43,575 bases of DNA from Rhodobacterales bacterium 32-67-9 (GTDB lineage: Bacteria > Pseudomonadota > Alphaproteobacteria > Rhodobacterales > Rhodobacteraceae). This document shows, one piece after another, positions 41,022 through 43,575 of the stretch. The stretch is from contig NCEA01000017.1 in assembly GCA_002280515.1 (NCBI GenBank), positions 1 through 43,575 on the forward strand. The letters run 5' to 3'. How positions within the stretch are numbered: the stretch's first letter is position 1; the number at the start of each line of letters is the position of its first letter. The notes beneath the pieces are model-generated. The model saw only the letters and a program-made list of their open reading frames with translations. It ran no database searches and had not been told where the DNA came from. Made by a program: the position numbers and the translations under genes.

Positions 41022-42665
41022 ATGCCAAACTCCGCGCCTACATTGACGGTTTTCCGCAACCAGACATTCCGAATGCTCTGGATCGCGACGCTGGCGTCGA
41101 ATTTTGGCGGCCTGGTGCAATCCGTCGGTGCCGCCTGGATGATGACGACGCTCTCGTCGTCGCAGAGCATGGTCGCGTTGGTTCAGGCCTCCGTCACCCT
41201 GCCGATCATGATCTTCTCGCTGGCGGCCGGGGTTTTCGCCGATAACTTCGACCGTCGTCGGATCATGCTCGCGGCGCAGACCTTCATGCTCGTCGTATCG
41301 CTCACGCTCGCGGTGCTGGCCTATGAGGGCCTTCTGAACGCCTGGCTTCTCCTTGCCTTCACGTTCCTCATCGGCTGCGGAACTGCACTCCACAACCCGT
41401 CCTGGCAGGCCTCCGTCGGTGACATCGTCAAACGCGACGACCTGCCGGCGGCGGTGTCGGTGAACAGCATGGGCTTCAACATGATGCGCAGCATCGGGCC
41501 TGCGGCAGGCGGCGCGATCGTCGCGCTTGCCGGCGCCGCGGCGGCCTTCGCGGTGAACGCCCTGAGTTACGTCGCGATCATCGCCGCGCTCTTCAACTGG
41601 CATCCGTCACTGGCGCCCCGCCACCTGCCGCGCGAACCCTTCGGGGGCGCATTCGCGGCAGGCCTGCGGTACGTGGCAATGTCGCCTAACCTGATCCGGG
41701 TCATCGTTCGCGGGTTCCTTTTTGGCCTGTCCGCCGTCGCGATCCAGGCGCTTCTGCCGATCGTCGTGCGCGACCACTTGCAGGGCAACGCCATGGTGTA
41801 CGGCGTGCTCCTCGGAAGCTTCGGCTTCGGTGCGGTGGCGGGTGCCTTGGGCAATGCGCAATTGCGCGCGCGCTACCACAACGAACACATCACCCGGATC
41901 GGCTTTCTCGGCTTCGCAAGCAGTACCGCAGTCTTGGCGATGAGCGGGGTGTTCGCGGTCAGCGCGCTCGCGATGTTCGTCGCCGGTGTGTGCTGGGTCA
42001 TCTCGCTCTCGCTCTTCAATGTGACAATGCAGCTTTCGACGCCACGCTGGGTCGTCGGGCGCGTCCTGGCACTCTATCAGACCGGTGTCTTCGGCGGCAT
42101 GGCTGGTGGCAGCTGGATCTGGGGCACGTTTGCGGAAACCGTCGATGTCAGTTTCGCGCTCCTCGCCGCCGCCGTCATGCTCGTGGTCGGGGCCTGTGTC
42201 GGTCTCGTCGCGCCCTTGCCCGATTCCGAGGAGCTGAACCTCGATCCGATCAACCGGTTCCGGGAACCGCCGATCAGGCTCGACCTGACGCAGCGGAGCG
42301 GACCGATCATGATCCTTGTCGACTACGAGATTGCGCAGAAGGACGTGCCCGCGTTCCTGGCCCTGATGAGCCAAAGGCGGCGGATCCGGATCCGGGACGG
42401 CGCGCAGCAATGGGCGCTCCTGCGGGATCTTGAAAATCCGGATATGTGGACGGAGACCTATCATGTGCCGACCTGGGTGGAGTACGTGCGCCACCACGAT
42501 CGTCTCACCCACGCCGACGGGGGCGTCGCTGACAGATTGGTCGCAATGCATAAGGGTGCAGGCCCTGTCCGTGTCCATCGCATGATCGAGCGGCAGACCG
42601 TGACGCCGCGCGATGATACGCCGCCGAGACCAGCGGCGCCCACCGACGAGCCGCCGCAAGATTGA
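41022..42665 (+). CDS. MFS exporter (EntS/MFS_3 type) with C-terminal soluble domain
   Basis: A 547-residue protein. Residues 1-410 form a 12-helix major facilitator of the MFS_3/EntS type: TVFRNQTFRMLWIATLASNFG, then AGVFADNFDRRRIMLAAQ (the loop 2-3 motif) and VGDIVKRDDLPAAVSVNSMGFN. Residues 425-520 form a soluble domain (PIMILVDYEIAQKDVPAFLALM, then ENPDMWTETYHVPTWVEYVRH) resembling antibiotic-biosynthesis-monooxygenase-type ferredoxin-like folds seen in fusion with such transporters. The tail is proline-rich and disordered. The ATG at 41022 gives the normal N-terminus. It is likely a drug or metabolite exporter; the substrate is unknown. No partner gene is adjacent. Confidence 0.88.
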   Translation: MPNSAPTLTVFRNQTFRMLWIATLASNFGGLVQSVGAAWMMTTLSSSQSMVALVQASVTLPIMIFSLAAGVFADNFDRRRIMLAAQTFMLVVSLTLAVLAYEGLLNAWLLLAFTFLIGCGTALHNPSWQASVGDIVKRDDLPAAVSVNSMGFNMMRSIGPAAGGAIVALAGAAAAFAVNALSYVAIIAALFNWHPSLAPRHLPREPFGGAFAAGLRYVAMSPNLIRVIVRGFLFGLSAVAIQALLPIVVRDHLQGNAMVYGVLLGSFGFGAVAGALGNAQLRARYHNEHITRIGFLGFASSTAVLAMSGVFAVSALAMFVAGVCWVISLSLFNVTMQLSTPRWVVGRVLALYQTGVFGGMAGGSWIWGTFAETVDVSFALLAAAVMLVVGACVGLVAPLPDSEELNLDPINRFREPPIRLDLTQRSGPIMILVDYEIAQKDVPAFLALMSQRRRIRIRDGAQQWALLRDLENPDMWTETYHVPTWVEYVRHHDRLTHADGGVADRLVAMHKGAGPVRVHRMIERQTVTPRDDTPPRPAAPTDEPPQD

Positions 42666-42759
42666 TCGTCCGATCTTCGGGGTAGGTATCGCTAGGTTCA
42701 ATCTGGCGGTACCTCCCTGGCGCCCCTTGGGACGGATCAATGGCGGCCTCACCCGCCCG

Positions 42760-42852
42760 CCAGCGAGGTCCGTGCGGCCCCTCATTGTCGAGGACCAGCC
42801 GCACCGCCCGCTCGCGCACTTCGGGGGAAAACTTGTTCGTCGTCTTGCTCAT
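42760..42852 (-). mobile_element. IS3-family transposase OrfA fragment
   Basis: On the minus strand, about 31 codons from an ATG at 42852 read MSKTTNKFSPEVRERAVRLV, then LDNEGPHGPRW, the standard N-terminus (helix-turn-helix start) of IS3-family OrfA proteins. Homology stops after RW; the following sequence does not continue OrfA in any frame. No OrfB and no terminal inverted repeats were found. It is a scrap of an old insertion between the MFS and nitroreductase genes. Confidence 0.75.
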
Positions 42853-42971
42853 GATGCTCCATCTTGCCGGCAGTGCCTCTAGTTTCACTCCGAACTCCCG
42901 CGTATTTCCAACATATCTGATGGGCACCACGCCATACCTTCTCGAAAGAAGCTCGGCCCGGTGCAAGCCCC

Positions 42972-43523
42972 CTAGCCCTTCATAACCGACATGATCTCGG
43001 CGAGCGGCTTCTTGATCTTGGCCACAGTGGGCACCATCGCGTCGTCGGCCGGATAGCCGACCGGAATGATCATCACCGCCTTTTCATGCTCCGGCCTGCC
43101 GCACAGCTCTGGCAAAAACTTCATCGGGTTCGGGGTGTGTTCGAGGCACACGAGCCCCGCATGATGGATCGCCGCAATCAATAGCCCGGTCGCGATACCC
43201 ACGCTTTCGGGTACGTAGTAATTTTTGTAGCGCGCACCCTCGCGCGTTAACCCCCAGCGTTGGGCGAAAACGACGATGAGCCATGGCGCCACCTCGAGAT
43301 GCGGTTTTGAGACACCCGTGCCGATCGGCTCCAGCGCGCGCAACCATTCGTCGCCCGCACCGCCGGCGTAAAAGGCGCGCTCCTCCTCCTCGGCGGCCTC
43401 TCGAATGCGCGCCTTTATGGCCGGGTCTGATATGGCGACAAAATGCCAGGGCTGGTGGTTGGCGCCAGAGGGCGCAGTGCCTGCGGCCTCGATGCAGGCG
43501 GTGAACAATGCCGAATTGCACAA
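42972..43523 (-). CDS. Nitroreductase-family flavoprotein, N-terminus atypical
   Basis: At least 183 residues of a FMN-dependent nitroreductase. AAGTAPSGANHQPWHFVAIS, then PESVGIATGLLIAAIHHAGL and NPMKFLPELCGRPEHEKAVMIIPVGYP are clear family blocks; the protein ends VKKPL-like (KIKKPLAEIMSVMKG). The first plausible start in the frame is TTG at 43523. The frame stays open to the right edge, but the residues before CIEAAGTAPSG do not resemble the normal RRSVRxF motif that binds FMN phosphate. Either the gene starts outside and is divergent, or its 5' end has been replaced. A dehalogenase-like or quinone-reductase role is possible. Confidence 0.72.
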   Translation of the reverse strand: MCNSALFTACIEAAGTAPSGANHQPWHFVAISDPAIKARIREAAEEEERAFYAGGAGDEWLRALEPIGTGVSKPHLEVAPWLIVVFAQRWGLTREGARYKNYYVPESVGIATGLLIAAIHHAGLVCLEHTPNPMKFLPELCGRPEHEKAVMIIPVGYPADDAMVPTVAKIKKPLAEIMSVMKG

Positions 43524-43575
43524 GGTCGCAGGGCAAGTCCGCGAGATGCTCGTGCACGCGGTGGATGCGGCCTGA

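Noticed and set aside
1-43575. CRISPR arrays, tRNA or rRNA genes, integrase and attachment sites
   Set aside because: No regularly spaced repeats, tRNA-like cloverleaf, rRNA sequence or integrase motif was seen; the only mobile-element trace is the OrfA scrap at 42760-42852.

Overview
The window is about 43.6 kb of GC-rich DNA from what looks like an alphaproteobacterium. Protein similarities by eye point to the Rhodobacteraceae/Roseobacter group, but no rRNA or other marker is present to prove it. It is an accessory catabolic region: many short operons with overlapping ATGA start/stop junctions, each with a local regulator, and no housekeeping genes, tRNAs, rRNAs or CRISPR arrays.

Left part (1-8.4 kb). 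A plus-strand hydroxyproline operon comes first: the tail of a DapA-family deaminase, a D-amino-acid (D-hydroxyproline) dehydrogenase, a Cys/Cys 4-hydroxyproline 2-epimerase and a Ser/Thr paralogue that is probably a trans-3-hydroxyproline dehydratase. Facing it is a saccharopine-dehydrogenase-like gene. After it lie an AT-richer orphan ORF, a decayed C-terminal scrap of an ALDH7-type aminoadipate-semialdehyde dehydrogenase, and a TetR regulator divergent from an Old-Yellow-Enzyme/TMADH-type flavoprotein (probable N-methylproline-type demethylase).

Second part (8.9-20.2 kb). A minus-strand operon encodes a tripartite tricarboxylate-type transporter (TctC-TctB-TctA), an aldehyde dehydrogenase, a class III PLP enzyme resembling the AGXT2L phospholyases, an APH-fold kinase and a Tm-1-like/UPF0261 protein. 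The kinase + phospholyase + aldehyde dehydrogenase set matches the logic of 5-hydroxylysine degradation. A divergent IclR-aminotransferase-MBL operon shares its promoter region. With the hydroxyproline genes, the first 17 kb can be read as a candidate locus for the collagen-specific amino acids (4-Hyp, 3-Hyp, Hyl). This is an inference.

Third part (20.2-31.4 kb). A homoprotocatechuate (3,4-dihydroxyphenylacetate) meta-cleavage operon follows: HpaR regulator, then HpaF, HpaE, a VOC-type ring-cleavage dioxygenase, HpaG-like, HpaH, HpaI and a second, unrelated LigB-type HpaD. A convergent operon (MBL protein, FAD aromatic monooxygenase, DUF2783 protein, VOC protein) sits beside it under a MarR regulator whose promoter region carries three copies of one palindromic operator.

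Right part (31.4-43.6 kb). This is a scarred mosaic. Intact genes (phospholipase D-like, DapA family, SDR, MFS exporter) alternate with broken ones: a truncated and frameshifted nhaA with a thioredoxin-like N-terminal domain, a headless RND adaptor, an RND pump that has lost its TM4 proton-relay segment and its 3' third, a decayed carbamoylase-like start, 13 codons of a hydantoinase-like start fused to a headless zinc alcohol dehydrogenase, an IS3 orfA scrap and a nitroreductase with an odd N-terminus. Several gene-to-gene junctions fall inside coding sequences, which indicates repeated deletion or recombination.
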